From: Plantago major
Taxonomy: Eukaryota > Streptophyta > Magnoliopsida > Lamiales > Plantaginaceae
DNA: 64,000 nucleotides
NCBI GenBank assembly: GCA_026545765.1
Contig: CM048842.1
Location: 29,065,167-29,129,166 of the forward strand
Reading direction: 5' to 3'
The notes beneath the pieces were generated by a model that did not search any database, had not been told where the DNA came from, and was given only the letters and a program-made list of their open reading frames with translations. Below, one piece after another: positions 11,282 to 22,438 of the stretch (positions are counted from its first letter, which is position 1; every line of letters begins with the position of its first letter). The translations under genes and the position numbers were made by a program.

Positions 11282-12680
11282 AAAGGCCTGTCTGAAAACA
11301 AGGAAAGTGTCCACAGATATCTATTCTCAGATACCTTGAGCATTAACCACATTTCTGAAAAAGAAATATATATATTGCAAACAAAGTTGTTTCAATAAAA
11401 GTGGTATCTGAAGATTGAAGATAAGGACGTGCAAAGAATCAGATAACACTAGTCTCTGATACAAAGCATAGTTCCGTTGGCACTACAGGACAAAAAGTAT
11501 AGTACAATGCATTTAATGCACAAACAGAGATGTCTGAATAAAAGCAACGGCAGCTTCTGAAGAAGAAGACAAAACCTGCTACAGTACTATACACATATAT
11601 CAATAGTTTGAATTTGAGCCTAACGGATACTATTCAAACGGCACTTAAATTCATCTATAAATATCAACACTTAGACTGCTTGAAGAGACACACGACACAC
11701 TTTGAAAACGCTGAACATCTTACTATCTCAAAGCAACTTACTTATCCTCAAAGCTTTCTGTTGCGACCAAAGCTTTTGATCTTGAGTAACACTGAAGTTC
11801 TAAGTGTCCTGATCCTAAACAAGCACAACTATCTGTGAAAGAGTTGAAATGAAAGATCAAGTATCTGAGATTCATTCTCTTGAACATTTATCTAAGACTT
11901 GGGTCAGTAAAAAGAACAAGATACCATACATTGAAAAGTGTATTAAGTATACTTGATTCACAGAGCTATCTGAATAACTGAATAAGTTATTAAAGAAGCT
12001 CATCTGACAACTTAAACCAAAACCAACACCATAACTGGCGTGGAGTACAGGAAGTACTTAGTTTGAAAAATCAGGGAATAACTCCAAGGTTACCGGAGTA
12101 TAGGAAGTACTTGATTTGGGAAACTAAGGAATAACTCCAAAGTTATTGAGTATAGGAAGTACTTGGGAAGCTGGGAATAACTCAAAAGGTTTACGAGTGC
12201 GAAGTACTTGGCTGTGAAAGCCGGGGAACAACTCAGGGGGAACATTTGGTTGGGAACTATTTGTTTAAAGGAATCTTAGAATAGGATTTTTGTAAGGAGA
12301 ACTCAATTATCTATTCTAGTGAATTCTATACTTGCTGTGTTATTTATCTATTCTAGTGAACTCAATTATCTATTCTATACTCAATTATCTATTCTAGTGA
12401 ACTCAATTACCGAAGTGGATTAGTTGGAGGATTACGCCACCTCCAGATACCACTATACTTGCTGTGTTATTTATCTTTCTGTATTTACATTTCAGCAACA
12501 CACACACACACTTTAACTGTTTCTGCACTTATCTTTATTAAGTCTTCCGCGCTTTGATTCTAAGTATCAGATATCCATTCAGATATCTGAGAAATAGTTT
12601 TTATCGACAAAAGTTTTAAAAGACTATTCACCCCCCCCCCCCCCCTCGAGTCTTTTACTTTGCCGTTATCTGGACCAACA
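11207..12680 (+). repeat. Element A 3' LTR, 5'-truncated
   Basis: Alignment by eye to the C LTR shows LTR homology beginning at CAGATACCTTAGCC (about 11207), so roughly the first 300 bp of the LTR, the PPT and the end of the 3' gene are missing. A TATA box (TATAAATA) is at 11656-11663. Four degenerate copies of a roughly 55-bp unit with GGAAGTACTT lie at about 12040-12245. A local duplication of TCTATTCTAGTGAA lies at 12305-12412, and a run of about 15 C at 12630-12645. The LTR ends ACCAACA at 12680. Confidence 0.85.
11656..11663 (+). promoter_or_regulatory. LTR TATA box, element A
   Basis: TATAAATA in the context CTATAAATATCAACACTTAGA, conserved in the LTRs at 29298, 37551, 39267 and 53448. 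It is the likely core promoter of the genomic RNA. Confidence 0.65.
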
Positions 12681-13304
12681 AGGTATAAGTTCTGAAAGTC
12701 AAACATGTGCTATGTCTTGTATTTTTACCATTTTTATGATAAACAATATATAGATAAGGACTTGACACTCAGAATGATAAGATCAAACGATTATGTGTTC
12801 ATACTCTTTACTAAGTGACACAATGAATGTAGCATATTAAAAATCCATCAAGTCGGCACATTACCATTTGTTGATTGATATCATTACAAGATATTCAATA
12901 TAAGCCCTTGATGAATAAACGTTTGATCTCAACGGATGAGATTAAAACAAAGCAAGTAATGTCTGTTGAGAAATGCAGACATGGCCCACTACGCATTTAA
13001 TGAATTACAAAGGACGTACCACGCCTATGCAGATGCAAAGACACGCATTCATATTCAGCTATATGTATGTTGTATCTATGTACATTTTGTCTGCTATATA
13101 TATAGGATTTGGGCAAAAGACAAACACTTTTACCAATTCCGAAATTTCAAACTTGCATCAAAACAGCAAAATCTCTTAAGATTTCTGCAAAACCCTCTCT
13201 GTAAACTCAACTTCTTGTGCTTAGTCTTCTGAAAAGACAGACTAATCTCGATTAATTGTGCAAAATTCATCTGAAAAACACTCACTCAAAACTCTATACA
13301 AGAG
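12681..13304 (+). promoter_or_regulatory. Element B spacer before the 3' gene, with TATA run
   Basis: Non-coding. CTATATATATAGG at about 13094-13106 lies some 205 bp before ATG 13305. The upstream block GACATGGCCCACTACGCATTTAATG is shared with A (about 6530) and, in part, with C and D. Confidence 0.45.
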
Positions 13305-16300
13305 ATGGCACCCAAGAAGATGACCACCAAGAACCCTAAGGCCGTATCATCTGCTCCTGCTAAAAAGCAAGGAGGAAAGGAACTTAAGGTGTTGAATAAG
13401 CATATACAGGAAAGTTTACCCCATCAGACTGGAACCCTAACCACAAAATGAATTGGGGAGCTTTTCTAGTGAAGAGATATGTACCAGTAGTTATACCTCC
13501 AAAACCAGAAAGGAAACTGATATTGGGAATGCTGAAGAATTCCCATATCTACAAGCTTCTATCTGTTGCACCCAGTGGACTATCCACACTGAATGTACTG
13601 GAGTTCTATAACAACTCCAAAATCTTCACAAAAGTTGTAAATGATGAAGAAGAAAAATACATGCAGACTGAAGTCCAAGGACAAGAAATTGTTCTAGACT
13701 GCAAGACTTTCTGCAAGATATTCCGATTGAAAAATCGAGGAACATTTGAAGACATCAACATCAAGGACGCTTCCATGATTCAAGGCGTCAAAGAGCTATT
13801 TGAAGCAATCCAGTTAGAAAATGCAAAAGGTTGCCCAGGAGACTTTGTTCTGAAGGCCATCAGAACTAGTCATCTCCAGAAACACTGGAGTACTTTAGCT
13901 CTTATTCTGGTCCGTTGCTTTGATGGCAACAAAGGTGGAGTAGACCAGATAAGCATGGAGAGATGGATGATGATGCATCTTCTGAACAAGAAGCATGAAG
14001 GGCAGGAAACCCACTTCAATTGGAAATACGCCTTGACAAATTCCTTGGACATATTGAGGAATTTGAGCCCAAAATCATCAATGGCCTTTGAGCCAAAGGC
14101 CAATATGCACTTTGGTCTCGAGAATCATTACATTACAAACAATGGGAATCACTCTCGGAGAGGCAGGAAATCCAGACCAACTCCTTTTCGCACACGCTCA
14201 AGAAAAGGAGAAACTTGCTGCTGAGAACGCACTCAGAAAGGCAGAAGAAGAAGAAATTGCACTGCAAGGTGAGGAGGTTTCTGAGCAAGCTCAAGCTAAA
14301 CCTCCAGTTGCCAAGAGAAAGAGGACTCATAGCAAAAGAGCCTCCAAGCCCCTAAGCATACAAGAGGCGCAAACTTCTGGAGACAAGGTCTCAGAAGATG
14401 TTGGACGCTCAGAAAGGCAACTCCAGAATGCCCCAAGAATCCTGAACCAGAATGCTCCAGAACTCTCCAGAGATGATAGAAATATCATAGATGGGTCTGC
14501 ACCAACACAGAATAGTGATTCTGAGGATGATGAAGTACTTGCAAAAGTACTCAAAAGATTCAAGTAAGAGACCCATGGAGGAGCATCAAGCTCAGCTCTT
14601 CAGAAAGACAAGAGCCCCTCTGCCCAGCAGGAAGAAGAAGGTCTGGGTGAGGAAGATAGAATGATGGAAGATGTTGCCATTGCTTCCACATTCACAATGC
14701 CAGCACTTAATATTGCTGAAGAAAACCCTGTTCTTGAACAGGTTCCTCAACCTTCTGAGAGAGCTCAACTCTCAGAAAGGGATCAAACTGAGATGGAGAC
14801 TCAGAATGATACTACAGAGGAGAACAATAATGAGCACAGAGAGACTGTGGAATCACCACAAGTCCAAGAGATCAATGATCAGCTTGACTCTATTCAGGTA
14901 ACAAAGATAGTTTGTATATAACATGTCAACATAAATGAATGTTAACTTGTTACTCATAAGCTGTATTTGTTATAGGCCAACTTGGAGACACACCTTCAGG
15001 GGGAAGAAAACCTGTCCACCCCCTTGAATCAAGAAGAGGTTCCTCCAACCTCAGAACATCAAGAAGAGCCTGTCCCACAGGTAGTAAAGTTATCTCTGAA
15101 CAAGAAATAACTAAAAATGCTCTTATCTTATGTTCTAATATTCTTAATGTCTCTTTTTAGGCTCCAACTGAGGAAGTAGTGGCGGTGGAACCAACACCCC
15201 AAAACCTAGAGATCCCAGAGGCTGAAAAGCTTTCTGAGGAAGTATTTACTGAGCCTTCTGCTGAGAAGGTAAGTAATCAGTAATAGTCTTCTTCAAGAAT
15301 GCTCTAGAAAAACCACTACTAAATCTTTTATGTTTGTTCTTACAGGCTCAGTCAAAAGAACAATTGGATGGAGAAACAGTTGTGTTATCTCCTCCAAAGG
15401 AAACTAAAACTGCTGAACAAGCAGTATCTGCAGAAAAGGTCCAGAAACCCCCAAGGTTTCTGAGAAAGATGCCGTTGAGCTTCCTCACTTAGAAGTAAGA
15501 GAAGTCTCAGAAAGCATTTTTCCACTTATCTTTTCTGTTAACAGTTTCTAAACATATTTGATTTTAATTCTCAGGTTCTAGCAGAAAGAAAGGTTGATGA
15601 AGATCAGACTTCTCCTCACAACAAGGTATCTGAGGCCTCTGTGCCCAAGCAAGCAGAAGTACAAGATAATGAGCCTAATGTTTCTACACAGTATGCTCAG
15701 AAAGCCTTCTCTGGCTTACAGATACTAACTCAAGTAGTTTGAGCAAAACTAACTTGAACACTTTCTTTCAGGCTCAAAGTCTAGTGCCAGTTGATTTACT
15801 CAAGACCTTCCAGAAGCACACCTTAAAGAAACATCTCAAGTGCTTCAGACAATTGCAGAAACTCGTAAAGGTGACCTTTACGAATTAGCGAAATGTCGAC
15901 GTCGGAGAAGAGAGCAATTGCCTTCAATCTGGAAGATTATATCCATGCATTGTTCCCAACAGAGTCCTACACATTTGCCACTCTGATGCATGAAGACTTC
16001 ATTCATGAAGTAGCACAAAGACTTTTGGCAGATTTCAAGTCTGTGGATGCTCAAACCCAAGAGCAGATGGTTACCCATCCTGCCTTGCCCAGCAAGCTCA
16101 CAACCTACCCAACTGAACAAGAAGAAGTTAATGGGAGGATGATTACATTCCCAAATGTGATCAACCTGGTTTCAGAAGATGACGAGGAGATGGACGAAAA
16201 TGATTATCAAGAACCTCCTTCTGAGCATCCAAACCAAGAAGCAAAGAAAAAGGATGATGATGATGATCAAAATGATCATCCTCAACCTGGACAAGGCGGG

Positions 16301-18505
16301 ATTCAGAAAGCTAGCAAAGAAAGTGGAGAAAAGGCTACTCCCTCAATTGCTCCGAAAGCTCCATCATCATCACCTCCAAAGTCTCATCAAGATACCCAAC
16401 AGGCTGAACACAATGATGCCTTAGAAGAAATTTCAGCCGCTGAGTTTAGAATTGAACACTCAAAAAGGTATTGGAAGAAGAGAGGAGAATCAACATAGAG
16501 ACTCAAGCTCTTGTTGATGAAAAGGAAGCCAAAATCAAGAAGCTCGAAGAAGCTAATGCCAAAGAATTGGCACTCCTAGATGAGCAAAGAAATTTGAAAA
16601 ATGCCATTGTTGTCACAGCTGCTGAGATAGATGCCATGGATGACAATGATGATGAAGAGCATGATGCTGAGACTGCATCAGAAAGACCTTCTACATCTTC
16701 TCAGAAGGCCAACACACTTGATGGAAAGCAGAAGAAGATTGTCAATCTGCCAACAATCCAAGAAAAGGATTATGATAGTGATGCTGAAACCCACAACTTG
16801 ATTACTGAAGCAGAAGATGAGAGACTTGTCACTCAGCACAAAAGAGCCCTACTTGCTCCTCATATATTCTCTGCACCAAGTAGTTCAAGAAGTGAAGAGC
16901 ACCGTGCAAGGAACAGTGTCTTTTTAGAACTCAGAAAGACACTAGTTGCCCAAGATACAGAAGTGCTAAAATCCGTCCCAGAAGAGATGAAGCCATTGGC
17001 TGCTGCTTTACTCAACAGAGCAACCAGCATAGCTCTCTCTGAGAAAGACCTAGGGTTGGTTAGGGATGAGGATTGTAACAATGCTAATGCAGCATTGAAT
17101 GAAGCTACCATGTCATCTGCAAGCCAACGCCATCCTAAGGCCGCTTGAAGAGCTCAACAAAAAGGAGTAGGAACTGGTTAGACAGAACAACGAGCTGAAG
17201 AAGGAACTTCAAGAATTGGTCAGGGTGCACAACAATCTCCAGAAAAACTTTGAAACTCTCTCTGAAGCTTATGCTATCATGAGTCAGTCATTCATGACTA
17301 AGGGGGAAGAAGAGATGCCTCAGAAAGGCAGAGGAAGAAAAAGAAAACAATCAAATCCTCCCTCCTCAAGTCAACTTGTCATTAAGGACACCACTGGAGA
17401 CACCCTTGCTGAAGAAGTTGTTCCAGAGCAACCAGCCAGAAGGCTGAGAAGTATGATAACTAGGGGAACCAAGTCCCTTAGAATCTCAGAAGAGAAGAAG
17501 ACTTCTGAAGAAGAAGAAAAGGAAGAAGGAGAAGTAAGAGGCCAAGAAAGCTGCAAGTCTCCAATTTTGGACTTCAATGATGATGAGGATGATTCTGATG
17601 AACATCCACTTCACAAGAAAAGGAGACAAGCAACTACTTCACAACCTCCTCTGGCAGCAAAGCCCTTAGCAGCCAGAACCCCTTCTGGAAATACCAAGTC
17701 TATACAAGGAACATCCATCAAGACAAATTTCAAGGCAGGAAGAAAGGGTTAGAGGATCTCCTGACAGAAGGCCACCAAACAGAAAAGCAAGAAGGGATTT
17801 CCAGTTTGGCAGAATAAACAATGAAACACATCAAGAAAGGCCAACTGATGCCCACATTGAGTATATGAAGACTAGTAATGAAGAATCTTCATATAGGTGC
17901 ATTCTGAACAAGAGAGGGTATTGGATTCTGGAACTACAACATCTACTTGTCAATGATAAGTTTCCAACTCCCATCCTCAACCAGATCCTGAAATGGAGAG
18001 AAGCGAATTCCTAAAACTGAGCACCTTCATGCACAGCTAAACTTTGAAGTAGAAAAGAGGAATGAAGCCAGAAAGATGGACCTTTCTTTTGCCTGTCCTT
18101 ACCCAAAACCTGATGATGTACACAAGGTGAGAAAACTGGATGGTAGCTACAGCAGGAAGAACAAACTAGGTGTTTCAACCTATGAGTCATTCTATATGAC
18201 ATTGGATGAATACCTAGATGATATACATTATCTGGAAGAAATATACAAGTATTTCAACCTGTCACCGCAAGTAGACCATGCAGGTGCAGGAAAAGTACTT
18301 CTGGGTCAAACATTTTCTGCGGAAGAATCACAAGCTTGGCAAGAGTTACCATGAAATATGTGACTTATCCATAAAGACAGAGCTCTCTGTCAGAAGGATT
18401 CTTTATGACTATGTCCAAGAATGTAGAAAAGTGGATGATCATGTCAACTGATCCAGAAAGGGTGCTGAAGAGCTTGAGGTATTTGAACCCAAGTTGCATT
18501 TCTGA
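13305..18505 (+). pseudogene. Element B 3' gene (intron-bearing)
   Basis: The start is ATG 13305 (MAPKKMTTKNPK). Apparent exons are 13305-14897, 14976-15080, 15161-15268, 15346-15494, 15575-15691 and 15772-18505. The longest intact N-terminal piece (13448-14224) contains LEFYNNSKIF, QEIVLDCKTFCKIF, IRTSHLQKHW and FDGNKGGVDQISMERW. The middle is acidic and Lys-rich, and the last exon carries coiled coil (16471-17148), a charged KRKQ/EEEEKEEGE stretch, and a C-terminal part with YRCILNKRGYWILELQ. Frameshifts occur near 13410, 14150, 15460, 16470 and 17140, among others. Exon 4 is 149 bp where A has 150, a one-base loss in a C run. The stop is placed by alignment to C. Function is unknown. Confidence 0.75.
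14898..15771 (+). other. Five mini-introns in the 3' gene of element B
   Basis: Introns are at 14898-14975 (78 bp), 15081-15160 (80), 15269-15345 (77), 15495-15574 (80) and 15692-15771 (80). Donors read GTAACA, GTAGTA, GTAAGT and GTAAGA. The fifth donor has lost a G (CACAG|TATGCT), so it would have to shift by one base. Positions match A and C. Confidence 0.8.
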
Positions 18506-18883
18506 AGACTTGAAGACTAGTAACATTAGAATACTCTCTTGGAGCTTGGACTCTCCTTTGTTCTAATTTACTTAGTATGTTTTGTTACTTTTTGTAATCT
18601 TGCTGATTGTTTCTAAAATTCTCTATATGTAAAAGTTGCATCTCTTTCAGTAAACTATACCTATCTGAAGATCATACTCTCAGATACTTTATAATAGATG
18701 ACAACTTATCAGCAAAGATCACTTCTTGTGATTTGGTTGATGTTTACTTTCTGCACTTAATTCAACTAAAATTGAATATCTTTTGAAATGATTAAGTGGT
18801 GGATTGTTTTCTCTTCCAGGATTACAATTTTGTAATAGGACTTAAAAGATAGTCATGGATGACTGATCAAAAAGGGGGAAATT
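18506..18883 (+). other. Element B 3' UTR and polypurine tract
   Basis: Non-coding sequence after the 3' gene. It ends in the purine run AAAAAGGGGGAAA at 18869-18881, two bases before the LTR. This is the expected primer for plus-strand synthesis and the only intact PPT visible in the window. Confidence 0.85.
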
Positions 18884-20196
18884 TGTTAGGAATATCTGTT
18901 AGTATTTTGATCACTCATCACATGTTCTTATCTTAGCCAGAAAGGTGATTAAGTACTCTTGGTTCACTTGAACATTGTAAAAGAAGAAATCACTGAGTGT
19001 GATTAGTCTAGTAAATCTTGTATTAGGATTATAGGTCTCTAAGTGTAATTTTTATTTCAAGAAGACCATGAAGATCAATCCTAGCAATGGAGCTTTTCTG
19101 AAGATTAGAAGACTAAAGATTGCACAAGGTTTATGAAGACACAAAGGTTTAGTCTAACTCAGAAAGACTATGTCTTTAATCCTTTCTTAAGTATATTAAC
19201 TTACTTTCGAAATATGATTCTGGACATATGACATCATGAGTATGGAGCATGCAAGCCATCAGAAAGGCTCATGTATCCGTTGAGACTAAAGGACAATGAG
19301 CATACTATGCATTAAATGCATGGTAAATCTTTGCAAAAAGCAAGTCCTCTCTGAAACAAGAGATAGTGACTTCTGAGTACATAGTTCAAGATATAAACGG
19401 ATATAATTTGATAGAGAGCACAACGGATACAATTCAAATGCCTCTCAAATTTATCTATATATATCACACACTTAGATGCTTGAAGTACATACCTTAGAAC
19501 GCTCTATCTTGCAAACTTACCATCAAGCAAAGTATTCTCTCAAGCACTCTACTATCCTTTCTGAAAGCTTTCTGTTGCTTGAAGAATAACTAGTAGTTCT
19601 AAGTTGTCCTGAACCTTAACACGAGATTGTTATTCGTGAAAGAGTTGAACTATCAGATACCCTTTCTGAAGCTCATTCTCCAGAACGGACATCAATTACT
19701 TGGGTCAGTAAAGAGCAGACTGCCATTCACTGAACAAGTGTATTAAGTAGTCTCGTTCTGTTTGGCTCTATGTGAACATAACTGAAAAATTATATGAGAA
19801 ACCTTTCTGACAAAACCTTATAACCAACACCATCAAGGCGTGGAGTAGAGGAAGTACTTGATTTGGAAAATTAGGGAATAACTCCAAGGTTATCTGAGTA
19901 GAGGAAGTACTTAACTCTAGGAGCTGAGGAATAACTCAGGGGGAACATTTGGTTGTGAACCATTTGTTTAGGAATCTTAGAATAAGATTATTGTAAGGTG
20001 AACTCAATTATATGTTCTAGTGAATTCTAGGTCTCAGAAAGACCGAAGTGGATTAGTTGGAGTATTACGCCACCTCCAGATACCACTATATTTGTTGTGT
20101 TATTTACCTTTATGAGAAACTGTGTTTATCGACAAAAGTTTTAAAAGACTATTCACCCCCCTCTAGTCTTTTACTTTGCCGTTATCTGGACCAACA
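18884..20196 (+). repeat. Element B 3' LTR, complete (1313 bp)
   Basis: It begins TGTTAGGAATATCTG and ends GACCAACA. It contains a TATA-like run (TATATATATC) at about 19456, two copies of the GGAAGTACTT unit at about 19848-19945 and a short C-run near the end. Flanking bases 20197-20201 (ATAAT) should repeat at B's unseen left end. Confidence 0.92.
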
Positions 20197-20217
20197 ATAA
20201 TTGTGTGCGCTGTGTAG

Positions 20218-20403
20218 GTCAAGAAGACTATACCACCACCCTCAATATTTGAGCAAATGAGGAAGCAAGGGATTGATATTGATAACTACTCCAAGACAGT
20301 GCATATTGAAGGAGATACAATACACATGCAAGCACCTCCAAGCATCACAATTACTTTGAAGCAACTGGAAGCTATTAAGGCTACAAAGATGAAGAAGGGA
20401 TGA
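20218..20403 (+). pseudogene. Last coding exon of an unidentified host gene, cut off by element B
   Basis: After an acceptor-like GCGCTGTGTAG, an open frame of 61 codons ends in TGA 20401-20403. It starts VKKTIPPPSIFEQMRK and contains IDIDNYSKTVHIEGD and a Lys-rich end. Codon use and composition look like real coding sequence, and the AT-rich 3' flank with AATAA words fits a 3' UTR. The element B LTR ends only 21 bp before the exon, so B lies in the preceding intron or has replaced the 5' part. Whether the gene still works depends on sequence left of the window. I do not recognise the protein. Confidence 0.5.
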
Positions 20404-20964
20404 TTATTGGACTATGTCCTGGCTCTCGTTAGAAGTTTCAGTTTAGCAAGACATTATAATCTTTTTTATAATATACAATCTGTTTTGAACATATAAACAC
20501 AATGTAATAACTAGTTGGGATTGTCACAATAATTTTTACCCTCAGCGTTGTGATCTCTTTGCTTGAATGAATTGGCTTTTGTCATGTTTTGGTCATTTTG
20601 GTGCTTTTGAAACAGGTTGGGTATGTCGTATGAATGGATGCTTCATGTCAAAATTTCCAGAAATTGTGTAATAAAATTTACCCTGAAATGAGAGCTCTTG
20701 TCATGTTTCTGTGCTTTTGAAACAGGTTCGGTATGTTGTGTGAATGGGTACTTCATGTCCAAATTTCCAGAATTGTGTAATAAAATGGTTAACTGCAGTT
20801 TTCCACATAATTGATAGCAGAGCATTGCTATTTCAAGTTACAGTATAGCAATTGCATCCATCTCTTCTTTTTCATTTAAATAGCCTTTACTTAGATCCAT
20901 ATTCTTTTCTTGCTTTGGAGTAGAAATCATCATAATATTGAATGATCAGCAAATCAAATTACAC
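20404..20964 (+). other. 3' UTR/intergenic DNA with a tandem duplication
   Basis: No gene is seen. A segment of about 100 bp at 20577-20677 is repeated at 20696-20786 with several changes (shared GCTTTTGAAACAGGTT and CATGTC.AAATTTCCAGAA). Confidence 0.6.
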
Positions 20965-21425
20965 CAGGCAAGTCAAATGGTAGCACAGTAAAGCCATTCC
21001 TCAATGTCAATATTTCGAGCTAAAAAATGAGCTAGTCTGTTGCCATCACGCCTAATAAAATGGAAAGATGCTTGATTGAAAAAAAATCCAATAAGGCCCT
21101 GGTCTTGCAATAATACCACCAACAGGAGCTATGGACAACGCAGCGTCTTTTAATTGTCGGATAATTAAGACACAATCACCTTAAAAAACTACATCATAAA
21201 CCCGTAAATCTTTCACCAATTCGACAACACATCGAGCCGCAATAGCCTCTGCTGTTCTGAACACTTTATCCGACTAAATTTCCTTTGATACCAATCCACC
21301 ACTTGTCCCATACTATCTCGTACAACAAAGCCAACACCAGCACCAGATTGATTTCGATAATTATAGAGGCATCAAAATTAAATTTACTGACCTCTGGCGG
21401 CTACCATTCTTGCATATTGGTCGGT
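20965..21425 (-). pseudogene. RNase H-like (RVT_3) remnant of a LINE-type element
   Basis: On the minus strand three frames together give the plant RVT_3 RNase H pattern in order. First comes FNFDAS (first catalytic Asp), then GAGVGFVVRDSMGQVV, then AEAIAARCVVELVKDL, then GDCVLIIRQLKDAA, then SFHFIRRDGNRLAHFLAR. At least two frameshifts and stops break it. Such domains end plant LINE ORF2 proteins and also occur alone in genomes. No RT is visible beside it. Confidence 0.7.
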
Positions 21426-22438
21426 TCTAGTGGAATTTTGGAGGAAATTGGAGTTAGATACGTGGGTGTAATTTGGATTTAGGGTTATTGTGAGTGAATT
21501 GGGGAGAAACCATGGTTCTATTTTCTGTTAATCTGTTATGATCGATTCTGGGAGATTTTGTAATTTTTTTAAAATTTATTACACGCGCCTGTTTAAAAAA
21601 AAAATTGACCAGAAAATTTCCACACCGGCGCGTGGGCTTCACTCGCGCATGAGGTCCACGCGCCACCTTTTAATTGGGTTTAGTACCCTAACTGTAATTA
21701 GTGTGTTAATTAGTACCTAAATTGGACACAACCAACTCTAGATTACTAAAAGTGGAAATGTCTCACTTTGGAATACTAAAAATGGATTTTACCCTATCTT
21801 ATGTCAAAACTACTACTACCTGTACTTTTGCCTTAGTTTAATGCAAGTATCTATCTTTATTTAAAAAAAAAAAAAAAGACTATAGCTTGACTCACAACAG
21901 GATAGTCAATCCCAAATTAACACGTTTATTTTGGTTAAATGTAAAAGTATTAAAATTAAAAAAAATTGGTAATTCGAAAAAACAATTATTTTTACATTTT
22001 TTAAATTTAGAGGGTAAGTTTGGATATTTTGATTAATATTTATATTTTTTAATTAAATATTTATGGGGTAAAAGGGCTAGGCCATAGAACTATTGTCTAC
22101 GATTTTATATGGACCGTTAGATCAAAAATCAATGGGGCATAACCAATTATCTCTTGGGCGGTGCCTCAACTTAGAAGGGCCATAATAACGTTCAAGCATT
22201 ACATTCAAAATGCATAGTTCAGATTGGCTACATTCTCACGATTTCACCTCGAATCTGTGTAATGTTCAAACCGTGATTTTGGCCCTTCTGTATATGGATC
22301 CTCTCTCTGCCACTACATTGAAGAATAGAAAATTGACAAAATCTGTTGCAGTCAGTTTAAATAAATCTCTTGTGGAACGAAACTAGAACTATGTTCCAAA
22401 ACTAGCTAGGATCCCAGTTCAAATCCAGATCAGTTCAG
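21426..22438 (+). other. Intergenic, AT-rich, no gene seen
   Basis: It holds A-runs (21593, 21861) and a CG-rich patch near 21625-21665 (GGCGCGTGGGCTT). The right part is the 3' flank of the minus-strand DTW gene. No repeat boundary was found. Confidence 0.5.

Larger units (their letters stand above)
1..12680 (+). mobile_element. Element A: SIRE/Maximus-like Ty1/copia retrotransposon, 5' end cut by window
   Basis: A nearly full element read left to right: the end of the 5' LTR, the primer-binding site, gag, pol in copia order (protease, integrase, RT, RNase H), a hairpin array, an intron-bearing 3' gene and a 3' LTR. Integrase before RT makes it Ty1/copia. The long Gag with a coiled coil, the large LTR and about 5 kb after pol match the SIRE/Maximus lineage. 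It is inactive, with frameshifts in gag, protease and the 3' gene, stops in gag, protease and RNase H, and a deletion at the 3' end. The DNA to its right (12681 on) is the 3' half of a sister element, so A is inserted in element B. Its left target duplication lies outside the window. Confidence 0.9.
12681..20196 (+). mobile_element. Element B: 3' half of a SIRE-like copia element, interrupted by A
   Basis: Directly after A's 3' LTR the sequence is post-pol spacer, then the same 3' gene, a 3' UTR, a clear polypurine tract and a full 3' LTR. The LTR, gag and pol of B must lie upstream of A, outside the window. The 12681-13304 spacer carries the conserved TATA (13095-13102) but no hairpin array, which would lie upstream of the insertion point. 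Confidence 0.85.

Noticed and set aside
12681-12685. AGGTA as the target duplication of A
   Set aside because: The left flank of A is outside the window, so it cannot be verified.
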